Made by a program: the position numbers and the translations under genes | Part shown: positions 57,760 through 64,000 of the stretch, piece after piece | Layout: each line of letters starts with the position of its first letter | Position numbering within the stretch: the stretch's first letter is position 1 | Source: Nonomuraea candida | GTDB lineage: Bacteria > Actinomycetota > Actinomycetes > Streptosporangiales > Streptosporangiaceae | DNA: 64,000 nt | Direction: 5' to 3' | Assembly (NCBI RefSeq): GCF_000725485.1 | Contig: NZ_JOAG01000019.1 | Span: forward strand, 186,001-250,000 | The notes under the pieces: generated by a model | The model's database searches: none | What the model saw: the letters and a program-made list of their open reading frames with translations, nothing else | What the model was told of the DNA's origin: nothing

Positions 57760-58425
57760 CTCCTCTCTGGCGCGTTCCAGGTCCGTGGTGCGGTAGGCGT
57801 GCTCGGGGATGGTGGCCAGCGTGGACGGGCGCAGGCGGGGGCCGAGGCCGTACAGGTGCTGGAAGCTCATGATCAACGGACGCCAGGCGTCGGGGTCGAT
57901 GTGGTCGTCGGTGCCCGGCTTCCTGATCTCGTCATGGACCCAGACGCGCCGCACCCGCACCTCGAAGGCCAGGACCCCGCCGTCCCCGACCGGGTGGTGG
58001 CGTTCGAGGACCGCCTCCATGGCGACCGGGCACTCGGCCACGCGCGGCGGCGCCACCGTCTCGGACGGCACGGCGGTGAAGCCCGCGCGCCCGAACTTGT
58101 CACGTACGAACCGGTAGCCCCGCTCCTCCTTGCCCGGCGGCACGGGGTCGGCCCCGGTGGTGAGCGCGAGCCGGTCCACCGCGTCGGCGAGCGCGTCGGA
58201 GGGCAGGTTGAGCACGCATTCGCCGGTCCTGAGCAGGTTCTGGGCCGTCTTGGAGCGGCGGCCCAGCCCCAGCATGCCCCGCCAGCCCAGCCAGAACGCC
58301 GACGACATGGGGGCCAGATTCGGTGTGCCGTCCTCGTTCGAGGTGGAGATCAGGACCACGGGGGTGCCGAAGTAGAGGATGTTCGGCTCGATGGAGGTGT
58401 GCGAAGTCCGCGTGACGGTGCTCAT
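57757..58425 (-). CDS. Flavin reductase-like (FMN-binding, DIM6/NTAB family) protein
   Basis: 222 residues from ATG 58425 (ATG 58431 also possible). PNILYFGTPVVLISTSNEDGTPNLAPMSSAFWLG is the FMN-binding split-barrel start; MLGLGRRSKTAQNLLRTGECVLNLPS follows. Supplies or uses reduced flavin; partner unknown. The frame upstream is open but not homologous. Ends within an 18-bp repeat array. Confidence 0.82.
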   Translation of the reverse strand: MSTVTRTSHTSIEPNILYFGTPVVLISTSNEDGTPNLAPMSSAFWLGWRGMLGLGRRSKTAQNLLRTGECVLNLPSDALADAVDRLALTTGADPVPPGKEERGYRFVRDKFGRAGFTAVPSETVAPPRVAECPVAMEAVLERHHPVGDGGVLAFEVRVRRVWVHDEIRKPGTDDHIDPDAWRPLIMSFQHLYGLGPRLRPSTLATIPEHAYRTTDLERAREE

Positions 58426-58502
58426 GACCATCCACTGTCGCGGCTGGTCCACGCGGGCGCTGGCGGCCTTCGGACGTCTCGTTCCGGGCAGGTGGGGCGG
58501 GT

Positions 58503-58856
58503 TCACCGGCGGCGCCTGTCGAAGAAGAGGTAGCCGGCGATCAGCACGCCCACCTGGAAGGTCCAGAACCGGGCTTCGGCCACCTCCGGCCGCACCCGCA
58601 GCCAGACGGGCTCGGGCAGGGACGCCGGCCCCAGCAGGCTCGCCAGAATGAGCGTGACGAGCACCGCCAGATAGACGCCGATGAACCAGCCGCGCTGCCG
58701 GCCCGCGCTCCTGTCCTCCAGCCGCACGATCGGCGTGTCGGGCGGCGGCGGCGAGTCGTCGACCAGCTCGCCGTCCGGTTCGGCGCCGCCGTCCTCCTCC
58801 CCCGCCCCCTCCTCCTGGCGGCCGTCCGGCCCCGGCGGTTGAGTGATTCTCTTCAT
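58503..58856 (-). CDS. Small hypothetical membrane protein
   Basis: 117 residues from ATG 58856, with AGGAGGAG upstream. The first 55 residues are acidic and disordered (Glu/Gly/Pro-rich); two helices follow (WFIGVYLAVLVTLILASLLG and FWTFQVGVLIAGYLFF) and a poly-Arg end. No family recognised. Confidence 0.7.
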   Translation of the reverse strand: MKRITQPPGPDGRQEEGAGEEDGGAEPDGELVDDSPPPPDTPIVRLEDRSAGRQRGWFIGVYLAVLVTLILASLLGPASLPEPVWLRVRPEVAEARFWTFQVGVLIAGYLFFDRRRR

Positions 58857-59105
58857 GTTCTCCTCCTGGTCGGCCTGGTCCTGCGGGAAAGGGCGTACCG
58901 GGCCCCGCCCGCGGGGCCCGCGGAAAGGGCGTAGCGGGCCCCGCCCGGTCACCCCGCGGAGCGCCAAAGCGCGACATATCCCATAAATCCGGATTGGCAT
59001 GCACAAGAAGGCCGCTAACCACCGCAGCCCTCGAACAACGCACATCCTATGAGGCTCGTGTGATTTCCACTCACCAATGGCGCACATCTGGTGGTGAAAA
59101 TTCTC

Positions 59106-59122
59106 CTGCGCAATTTGCGCAG
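59106..59122. promoter_or_regulatory. Perfect 17-bp palindrome upstream of the RHH gene
   Basis: CTGCGCAA, T, TTGCGCAG. Two 8-bp arms around one base, 224 bp ahead of the RHH start. Typical of a homodimeric repressor site; the regulator is unknown. Confidence 0.5.
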
Positions 59123-59161
59123 CTTGTCCGAAATGTCCAGCGGGAGTGAATCTCTCCGCAC

Positions 59162-59191
59162 GGGTGTAACAGATATACGTCGGGGTGTAAC
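59162..59191 (+). promoter_or_regulatory. Direct repeat GGGTGTAAC with 21-bp period
   Basis: GGGTGTAAC at 59162 and 59183: two helical turns apart, so a regulator dimer or two proteins could bind the same face. Lies in the low-GC stretch upstream of the RHH gene. Confidence 0.5.
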
Positions 59192-59345
59192 TGTGCGGCC
59201 AGCGTATGGACTAGCCCAACAGGCTGGGGAAACACCTCGGTGTATGGTCCCATCCACCTACGATGAAAGCCGTGTCGTAGTCGAAACGTCGGAGCGTCCC
59301 CTCCACACTCGGCGTGCCCATCACCAAGGGGCAGGAGAGGAATTC

Positions 59346-59621
59346 ATGTCCCGTGAGTCCATGACCAAGGACAACAGGATCGACAACCCTTCGAGGGAAG
59401 AAAAGGGTAACAGTTCCAATTTTGTCCGACTATCCGTGAATCTGAGCCACGAAACTGCCGACACCTTCAAGACGCTGGCCGAGCGCAAGGGCCTGTCTTT
59501 CACCGAGGCGATCCGCAGAGCCATCACGATCTGGAAATTCGTCGAGGACCAGCTCTCCCAGGGACACGAGCTGGCGATCGTCGAGTCGGACGGCAACCCC
59601 CGCAAGGTGCTCATCCTCTGA
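59346..59621 (+). CDS. Ribbon-helix-helix (CopG-type) regulator
   Basis: 91 residues from ATG 59346, with AGGAGAGG upstream. After a polar leader, FVRLSVNLSHETADTFKTLAERKGLSFTEAIRRAITIWKFVEDQ is the ribbon plus two-helix fold. No toxin gene adjoins, so it looks like an orphan regulator and not an antitoxin. A similar RHH protein is common in actinomycetes. Possibly binds the repeats upstream. Confidence 0.78.
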   Translation: MSRESMTKDNRIDNPSREEKGNSSNFVRLSVNLSHETADTFKTLAERKGLSFTEAIRRAITIWKFVEDQLSQGHELAIVESDGNPRKVLIL

Positions 59622-59703
59622 GCGCCCGCGAGGGCACACCAACCGGTGCGGGCCACGGGGATCTCATCCCGCCGACACGCGCCGGGCCGGGCATGATGGT
59701 TGC

Positions 59704-60234
59704 ATGACCTGGCACGCGCCGGAGATCACCAGGCGGATCGACCCGTTGAGCGTGGTGGCGGCGGACGAGCGCGCCGTGGCGGATCTCTGGCTGGAGCTCC
59801 ACCGCGAGACCCTGCTGTGGAAATGCGGGGGCCTGAGCGCCGAGCAGCTCAAGTCACGCTGTGTGGAGCCGTCGAACCTGTCGCTCCTCGGCCTGCTCCG
59901 CCACATGGCCGAGGTGGAGCGCGACTGGTTCCGCACGAGGTTCGCCGGCGAGCGGGTGGCGTACCTCTACTGCTCCGACGACCGCCTCAACGCGGAGTTC
60001 GACGACGTGGACGAGGCGGACGCCGAGGCCGACTACGCGACCTACCTGCGCGAGCTGGACGCCGTACGCGAGACGGTGGCGAACCGGCCCTTCGACGAGA
60101 CCTTCCTCGACCCGAGACGCGGGATCGTCATGTCGCTGCGCTGGGTGCACATGGCCATGGTGCAGGAGTACTCCCGCCACAACGGCCACGCCGACCTGCT
60201 GCGCGAGCGCACCGACGGCGCCACCGGCCACTGA
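59704..60234 (+). CDS. DinB-family (DUF664) protein
   Basis: 176 residues. LLGLLRHMAEVERDWFRTRF and MVQEYSRHNGHADLLRE carry the three metal-binding histidines of the DinB/DUF664 four-helix bundle. Possibly a thiol-dependent transferase using mycothiol or bacillithiol-like cofactors, as proposed for the superfamily. Its stop is repeated downstream in 14-16 bp units. Confidence 0.85.
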   Translation: MTWHAPEITRRIDPLSVVAADERAVADLWLELHRETLLWKCGGLSAEQLKSRCVEPSNLSLLGLLRHMAEVERDWFRTRFAGERVAYLYCSDDRLNAEFDDVDEADAEADYATYLRELDAVRETVANRPFDETFLDPRRGIVMSLRWVHMAMVQEYSRHNGHADLLRERTDGATGH

Positions 60235-60284
60235 TCCCCCCGGCCACTGACCCCCGGCCACCGACTCCGGGCCACCGGCCACCT
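60225..60284 (+). repeat. 14-16 bp repeats containing the dinB-like stop codon
   Basis: CGGCCACTGATCCCCC (60225), CGGCCACTGACCCC (60241), CGGCCACCGACTCC (60255) and CGGGCCACC (60268). The first carries the true stop TGA. Confidence 0.85.
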
Positions 60285-60389
60285 GCGGCCCGCCGCCGCT
60301 GTGGCCGAACCCGCCGCCCGGACGTCCGGCCCGTTACGGGAACGTTGACGGCCCCGATCGGGGCGCACGCTAAATCGCACCCCTGCGAC

Positions 60390-60767
60390 CTGCGCTTTTA
60401 TCCGGAAAAAGCAAACCGCTCCTCCGCCAACCCCGACGGCACCACCCGCTACGCCTACGACCCGCCGGGCCCCGGCCGGACGCAGTACCAGTACGACGCG
60501 GTCGTGGCCGTCTCGGACACGTTCGAGGGGCCGTACTCGCAGCGGTGGACCGCCGGGGTCGGGGCCGGGCACAACAACTTCTTCGTGGACCGCGCCGGCC
60601 AGGTGTGGGCCACGTTCTTCCGCAACCCGAACTTCGGCTACTGGTCCGACCCTTCGCGCGTCGGCGACGCGGCCGTGGCCGGCATCGTGCGGGTGGAGTG
60701 GACCGGCCCGCAGGGCAACCGCCTGTACGTCCAGCGCCGCGACCGCGCCCGGGCGAACACGGACTGA
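60390..60767 (+). pseudogene. Remnant of a GH43-like glycoside hydrolase, 5' part missing
   Basis: About 125 codons open to a TGA at 60765-60767. RYAYDPPGPGRTQYQYDAVVAVSDTFEGPYSQRW, then GVGAGHNNFFVDRAGQVWATFFRNPNFGYWSDPSRV resembles the C-terminal blades of a five-bladed family 43 hydrolase (GHNxxF, WxTF). The catalytic N-terminal part, signal peptide and start codon are absent; a short low-GC stretch (60371-60420) may mark the deletion joint. It is not likely to be active. Confidence 0.65.
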
Positions 60768-60799
60768 GCGCCCGTCGCGGTGGCGGCCGGGCCCGGGGC

Positions 60800-60830
60800 T
60801 TGAGTCTCAAGCGGCTTGAGACTCCATAGT
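60800..60830 (+). promoter_or_regulatory. MerR-type promoter with operator filling a 19-bp spacer
   Basis: -35 TTGAGT (60800-60805), 19 bases, -10 CATAGT (60825-60830). The spacer is GAGTCTCAAG (60802-60811), CGG, CTTGAGACTC (60815-60824), a perfect 10-bp-arm inverted repeat. Nineteen-bp spacing with a centred palindrome is the MerR hallmark. The predicted start point meets ATG 60838, so the mRNA would be leaderless. Confidence 0.88.
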
Positions 60831-60837
60831 GACGGGC

Positions 60838-61842
60838 ATGGACGACAACGAGCTGTACCCCATCGGAGACGTGGCCCACCGCACGGGCCTGAGCGTCAGC
60901 GCCATCCGCTTCTACTCCGACGCCGGGATCGTCACCCCCACCCGGGTGACGGAGACGGGCTACCGCCTGTACGACGTGCGGGCCGTCGCCCGGCTGGAGC
61001 TCGTACGCACCCTCCGCGACCTGGACGCCGGCCTGGACGACATCCGCCGGCTGCTCGACGGCGAGCGGACGCTGCACGACCTCCTCACCGCCCACCTGGA
61101 GCTCGTCGAACGCCAGGAGCGCGCCCTGCGCGCCCGGCGGGCGGTGCTGAGGACGCTGGTCAGGCAGGGCGCCACGGCCGCGCAGGTGGCCCTGATGCAC
61201 AAGCTCGTCTCGATGCCCGACGAGGAGCGCGAGCGGCTGGTGGACGACTTCTGGAACGAGGTCGGCGCGGGCCTCGACGTGCCCGCCGGCTTCGTGGCGC
61301 GGCTGCGGACGATGCGGCCGCGCCTGCCGGAGGACCCCACGGCCGCCCAGCTCGAAGCCTGGATCGAGCTGGCGGACCTGCTCCGGGGCGAGGAGTTCCG
61401 CGCCGCGGTCCGCGCCCACCTCCAGAAGGTCTACGGCACGTTCCCGGGCCGGAGCCTGGCCGCCGCGCCCGTGTGGGACTTCATCCACGAGGAGGGCGCG
61501 GCGATCGGGAAGGAGATCGCCGAGGCGTACCGCTCCGGGCTGCCGGCGGACTCTGCCCGGGCGCGGGAGCTGGCCGTCCGCCTGGCCGACGCGGCCGCCG
61601 GCGCCTTCGCCCGCGCACCGTCCACGGCCGGGTCCCGCGAGCGGCTGGCCACGGCCTTCCTGGTCGCCGAGGAGACGCTGCGCGCCGGCTCCCGGGAGGA
61701 GGACGCGCACGACAGGTACCTGTCCCTGGTGTCGGTGATCAACGGCACGCCGTACGGCACGGTCGAGGAGGACCCGGCGTTCCTGTCCTGGACCGCCGCG
61801 GCTCTGCGCGCGACTACATCGACGACGCCGCCCTCCCCATGA
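60838..61842 (+). CDS. MerR-family transcriptional activator (TipA-like layout)
   Basis: 334 residues from ATG 60838 (GTG 60829 lies inside the -10 box and is excluded). N-terminal MerR winged helix YPIGDVAHRTGLSVSAIRFYSDAGIVTPTRVTETGYRLYD, then a coiled coil (about 75-120) and a long helical C-terminal domain of about 200 residues, larger than in metal sensors, suggesting a small-molecule or protein ligand. No target gene lies divergently; it appears to regulate itself. Confidence 0.88.
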   Translation: MDDNELYPIGDVAHRTGLSVSAIRFYSDAGIVTPTRVTETGYRLYDVRAVARLELVRTLRDLDAGLDDIRRLLDGERTLHDLLTAHLELVERQERALRARRAVLRTLVRQGATAAQVALMHKLVSMPDEERERLVDDFWNEVGAGLDVPAGFVARLRTMRPRLPEDPTAAQLEAWIELADLLRGEEFRAAVRAHLQKVYGTFPGRSLAAAPVWDFIHEEGAAIGKEIAEAYRSGLPADSARARELAVRLADAAAGAFARAPSTAGSRERLATAFLVAEETLRAGSREEDAHDRYLSLVSVINGTPYGTVEEDPAFLSWTAAALRATTSTTPPSP

Positions 61843-62007
61843 GCGCCGCCTTCCGGCAGGCCACCCAGCGCCTCGTCGGCGCGGCCTTCGGGCCCGGCAC
61901 CGGGGTCATCCACCCTCCTGGACGCCCCGGAACACCCGCGACCGCCCGCGAAAGCCGCGATACTGGCACCCCTGCGCAAACGAACCGGAACCGGGAAGGA
62001 GCCGCCG

Positions 62008-62517
62008 ATGATCACCGACCCCGTGATCACCAGGATCGGTGAGGGGGTGGAGCTGCACCACCGCCAGGGCCGGCGGGAGGCCGCTCGCGACCTGTTCACG
62101 CAGATCTGGGACGACATCGGCGGCGAGCAGGGCGATCCCCTGTACATCTGCGTCCTCGCCCACGCGATGGCCGACGTACAGGACGACGTGCGGCAGGAGC
62201 TGATGTGGGATCTGCGGGCACTGGCCGCCGCCGACCTGATCACCGAAGAGCGGGTGGCGGAAGCCGGGGTGACGCTCTCCCCGGCCGGCCTGTACCCGTC
62301 GTTGCACCTCAACCTGACCGAGTGCTACCGCAAGCTGGGCGATCTCGACCGCGCCCGCGAGCACCTCCGGCAGGCCCAGGACACGATCGGCGCACTGGGC
62401 GACGACGAGTACGGGCAGCTCATCAGGAGCGGCCTGGAGCGCCTCACCGAACAGCTCGAAGACGAGCCCCTGCCGAAGCCGGCCGGATCGCAGGACCCGA
62501 CGCCCGATCCCGCCTGA
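62008..62517 (+). CDS. Tetratricopeptide-repeat protein
   Basis: 169 residues; GGAAGGAGCC precedes ATG 62008. About four helix-turn-helix TPR-like units, the last with LHLNLTECYRKLGDLDRAREHLRQAQDTI. Such small TPR proteins in actinomycetes are of unknown function. Its end repeats CCGCCTGA twice, 9 bp apart. Confidence 0.75.
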   Translation: MITDPVITRIGEGVELHHRQGRREAARDLFTQIWDDIGGEQGDPLYICVLAHAMADVQDDVRQELMWDLRALAAADLITEERVAEAGVTLSPAGLYPSLHLNLTECYRKLGDLDRAREHLRQAQDTIGALGDDEYGQLIRSGLERLTEQLEDEPLPKPAGSQDPTPDPA

Positions 62518-62542
62518 ACCGCCTGACCCGCCCGGTCAAGCC

Positions 62543-63751
62543 CTACTCCACCCGCTCCGACCGGGTTCTGGCGATGAGCCGTTTCGCCAGCCGCTGCGCG
62601 GGGCCTTCGACGAAGCGCCAGGTCAGCGAGCTGAGGCCGATCAGCAGCCCGAAGACCCCGGCCAGCGCCGCCAGCCGCAGGCCCAGCGGCACGGCCGGCG
62701 GGTCGGGCCAGAACCGTTCGACTCCCTCCAGGAGCAGCGGATGCAGCAGGTAGATGGAGTAACTGGTCAGCCCCAGCCAGGCCAGGGGCGGCGGCACCGT
62801 GCGGCGGCGCAGGGCCATCCCGGCGCCGAAGGTGACCCATGCGGCGGCGACCGCGGCCTGGGCGCCGGGCTCGCCGCGTTCCAGCCAGATCCCGGCCAAC
62901 GGCACCAGCGCCACCCAGCCGGCCCGCCGCCAGGGCAGCTCGCCCCGCTCGGCCCGGTACAACGCCGTGCCGGCGAACATGGTGGCCAGGATCAGCAGCC
63001 CCTCGCCGGGCGCCGGCCAGACCTGGTTGACCGCCAGCAGGCCCGACACGGTCGCCCCGATGACGATCGCGCCCGCCCTCCGTACCGGCCTCGACCCCGC
63101 GAGGACCCCCGCGAGGCCGGCCCCCACCAGCCCGGTGGCCACCAGGACGACGGTGAGCATACGACCCGGCCCGCCGGCCGACAGCATCGCCACCGGAAGC
63201 ACGCCCGCGCCCGCGACCGCCGCCCCGGCGAACCCGAGCGAGATCCCGGCGCTCCCCCGATGCAGGCCCAGCGTGAACAGCGCGGTCACCAGCAGGTAGA
63301 AGCCCATCTCGTAGGAGAGCGTCCACAGGACGTTGACCAGGTTCGGGACCTGCAGCAGGTTCTGCAGCATCGTCAGATGCCCCACCAGCATGGAGATCGG
63401 GCGCTCGTCCCACCACGTGTGCGCCTTCCAGCCCGCCGCCATCAGCAGGAGCACCCCCGCCGCACAAACGCCAAGCAACGGGTAGAGCCGAAATAATCGG
63501 GAGAGCCAAAAGGCCCGTACGCTGCCGGTCCGTTCCAGTGACGCGGGCACAATGTATCCGCTGACCAGGAAGAAAACGAACACCCCGTACCAGCCGGGCT
63601 CGAAAACCGCCTTGACCGGCGACTTCACCTCGGGCAGCAGGAACGTGAAGGAATGCTCGACCACCACCGTCATGGCCGCGACCCCGCGCAGGGCGTCCAG
63701 CCAGGCCATACGCTTCCCGGCCGGCGCGGACGCCTTTCGCATCGCGGGCAT
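62543..63751 (-). CDS. Acyltransferase 3 family membrane protein
   Basis: 402 residues, about ten helices. LDALRGVAAMTVVVEHS is the family start with the catalytic His of helix 1; FFLVSGYIVPASLERTGSVRAFWLSRLFRLYPL is the R-x10-type block and LTSYSIYLLHPLLLEG the C-terminal motif. Acylates exported sugars or lipids. The start ATG 63751 is not preceded by a strong ribosome site. Confidence 0.9.
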   Translation of the reverse strand: MPAMRKASAPAGKRMAWLDALRGVAAMTVVVEHSFTFLLPEVKSPVKAVFEPGWYGVFVFFLVSGYIVPASLERTGSVRAFWLSRLFRLYPLLGVCAAGVLLLMAAGWKAHTWWDERPISMLVGHLTMLQNLLQVPNLVNVLWTLSYEMGFYLLVTALFTLGLHRGSAGISLGFAGAAVAGAGVLPVAMLSAGGPGRMLTVVLVATGLVGAGLAGVLAGSRPVRRAGAIVIGATVSGLLAVNQVWPAPGEGLLILATMFAGTALYRAERGELPWRRAGWVALVPLAGIWLERGEPGAQAAVAAAWVTFGAGMALRRRTVPPPLAWLGLTSYSIYLLHPLLLEGVERFWPDPPAVPLGLRLAALAGVFGLLIGLSSLTWRFVEGPAQRLAKRLIARTRSERVE

Positions 63752-64000
63752 CCGACGATACTAACGATGAATTGTCAGGTCCTGTACGGCCGCCGCCCGG
63801 AATTCGCCCGCGGCGATAAATCTCAAAGGCCGCCCGAGCCGGACTTCACCGCCACGGACGAGATTTCACCGGCGGCTACCAGCCACCGCCGGGCCGCCAC
63901 TCGCCGTTCATCTCGACATAGGTCATCGGCGAGGACCGTGCTCAAGGCGACGGCGAGTTGCCGGCGGTGCACGCCGCGCCGCGGTGCACGCTTATATGCG
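63752..64000. other. Terminal 249 bp: promoter region, possible micro-ORF, window edge
   Basis: Upstream of the acyltransferase. It contains a 16-codon minus-strand ORF (63876-63926) ending Gly-Gly-Gly-Trp, with no ribosome site. Nothing else is supported; a neighbouring gene may begin beyond the edge. Confidence 0.4.

Larger units (their letters stand above)
58857..59345. other. 489-bp intergenic region with repeats and palindromes
   Basis: Holds a 26-bp direct repeat (58886-58911 and 58922-58947, GGAAAGGGCGTA...), the palindrome at 59106-59122 and the 21-bp-spaced direct repeat at 59162-59191. The part 58975-59200 is markedly less GC-rich, typical of a promoter. No gene is supported. Confidence 0.6.

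Noticed and set aside
58886..58947. 26-bp direct repeat as transposon target duplication or IS end
   Set aside because: No transposase, no terminal inverted repeats, and the copies are only 36 bp apart.
59346..59621. RHH protein as antitoxin of a toxin-antitoxin pair
   Set aside because: No toxin-like small gene lies on either side.
61800..61990. Frameshifted extension of the MerR protein past its stop
   Set aside because: Another frame continues with plausible residues (DYIDDAALPM), but length and ending at 61842 are normal for the family and no motif is split.

Overview
The window is about 72% GC, uses many GTG and TTG starts, packs genes with 1-4 bp stop/start overlaps, and carries actinobacterial markers: a mycothiol-dependent isomerase-type protein, an rpmG-hadA-hadB-murB block and several leaderless-looking promoters. 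Inference: chromosome of a filamentous actinomycete, possibly of the Streptosporangiales (Nonomuraea-like). The content is mostly core and peripheral metabolism and regulation. No CRISPR array, insertion sequence or integrated phage is visible, and no large biosynthetic cluster.

Layout. 1-4.7 kb: truncated nucleotidyltransferase, MDMPI-type protein, secreted lipase, and a DesK/DesR-like two-component pair. 4.8-10.6 kb: complete five-gene oligopeptide/dipeptide ABC importer (minus strand) in one overlapping operon. 10.7-13.7 kb: small membrane protein, MmyB-type regulator divergent from a short-chain dehydrogenase, VOC protein, copper chaperone. 13.8-18.7 kb: DJ-1/PfpI protein, amino acid permease, secreted tripeptidyl-peptidase-like hydrolase, lipB. 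18.9-20.8 kb: RloA/RloB (AbiL-like) ATPase plus TOPRIM defence pair. 21-25.2 kb: PspC, HAD, AraC, NmrA-like protein, uppP. 25.4-28.4 kb: second two-component operon with coupled micro-ORFs, then a membrane protein that shares its promoter motif. 28.5-30.4 kb: DUF3696-type ATPase plus PIN nuclease, a possible second defence or RNA-targeting module. 31-41 kb: MFS/ArsR pair, hrpB helicase, threonine-synthase-like enzyme, amidase, LRR protein. 40.3-43.7 kb: deoC plus two aldehyde dehydrogenase homologues. 43.9-47.1 kb: small basic protein and a 957-aa LuxR-family ATPase regulator. 47.2-53 kb: methyltransferase, Mn2+-riboswitch-controlled GDT1 transporter, murB, glycosyltransferase-like protein, hadB, hadA, rpmG, tRNA-Met, tRNA-Thr. 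53-63.8 kb: cell-wall hydrolases, DrrAB-like ABC exporter, Nudix hydrolase, flavin reductase, RHH regulator, DinB-like protein, GH43-like remnant, autoregulated MerR activator, TPR protein and membrane acyltransferase.

What stands out. (1) At least six genes end inside short tandem repeats that start in the last codons, include the stop codon and run downstream (periods about 16, 18, 20/22, 32 and 81 bp). This looks like a recurrent mutational or regulatory signature. (2) Both histidine kinase/response regulator pairs are joined through micro-ORFs linked by ATGA and GTGA overlaps. (3) Two ATPase-nuclease pairs lie 8 kb apart. (4) Several operators read cleanly: a MerR operator filling a 19-bp spacer, a CsoR-like site, an MmyB-type site, an ArsR-type site, and a yybP-ykoY riboswitch with a visible expression platform.

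Gene functions are assigned from motifs read by eye; no database search was run. Start codons are marked where ambiguous.
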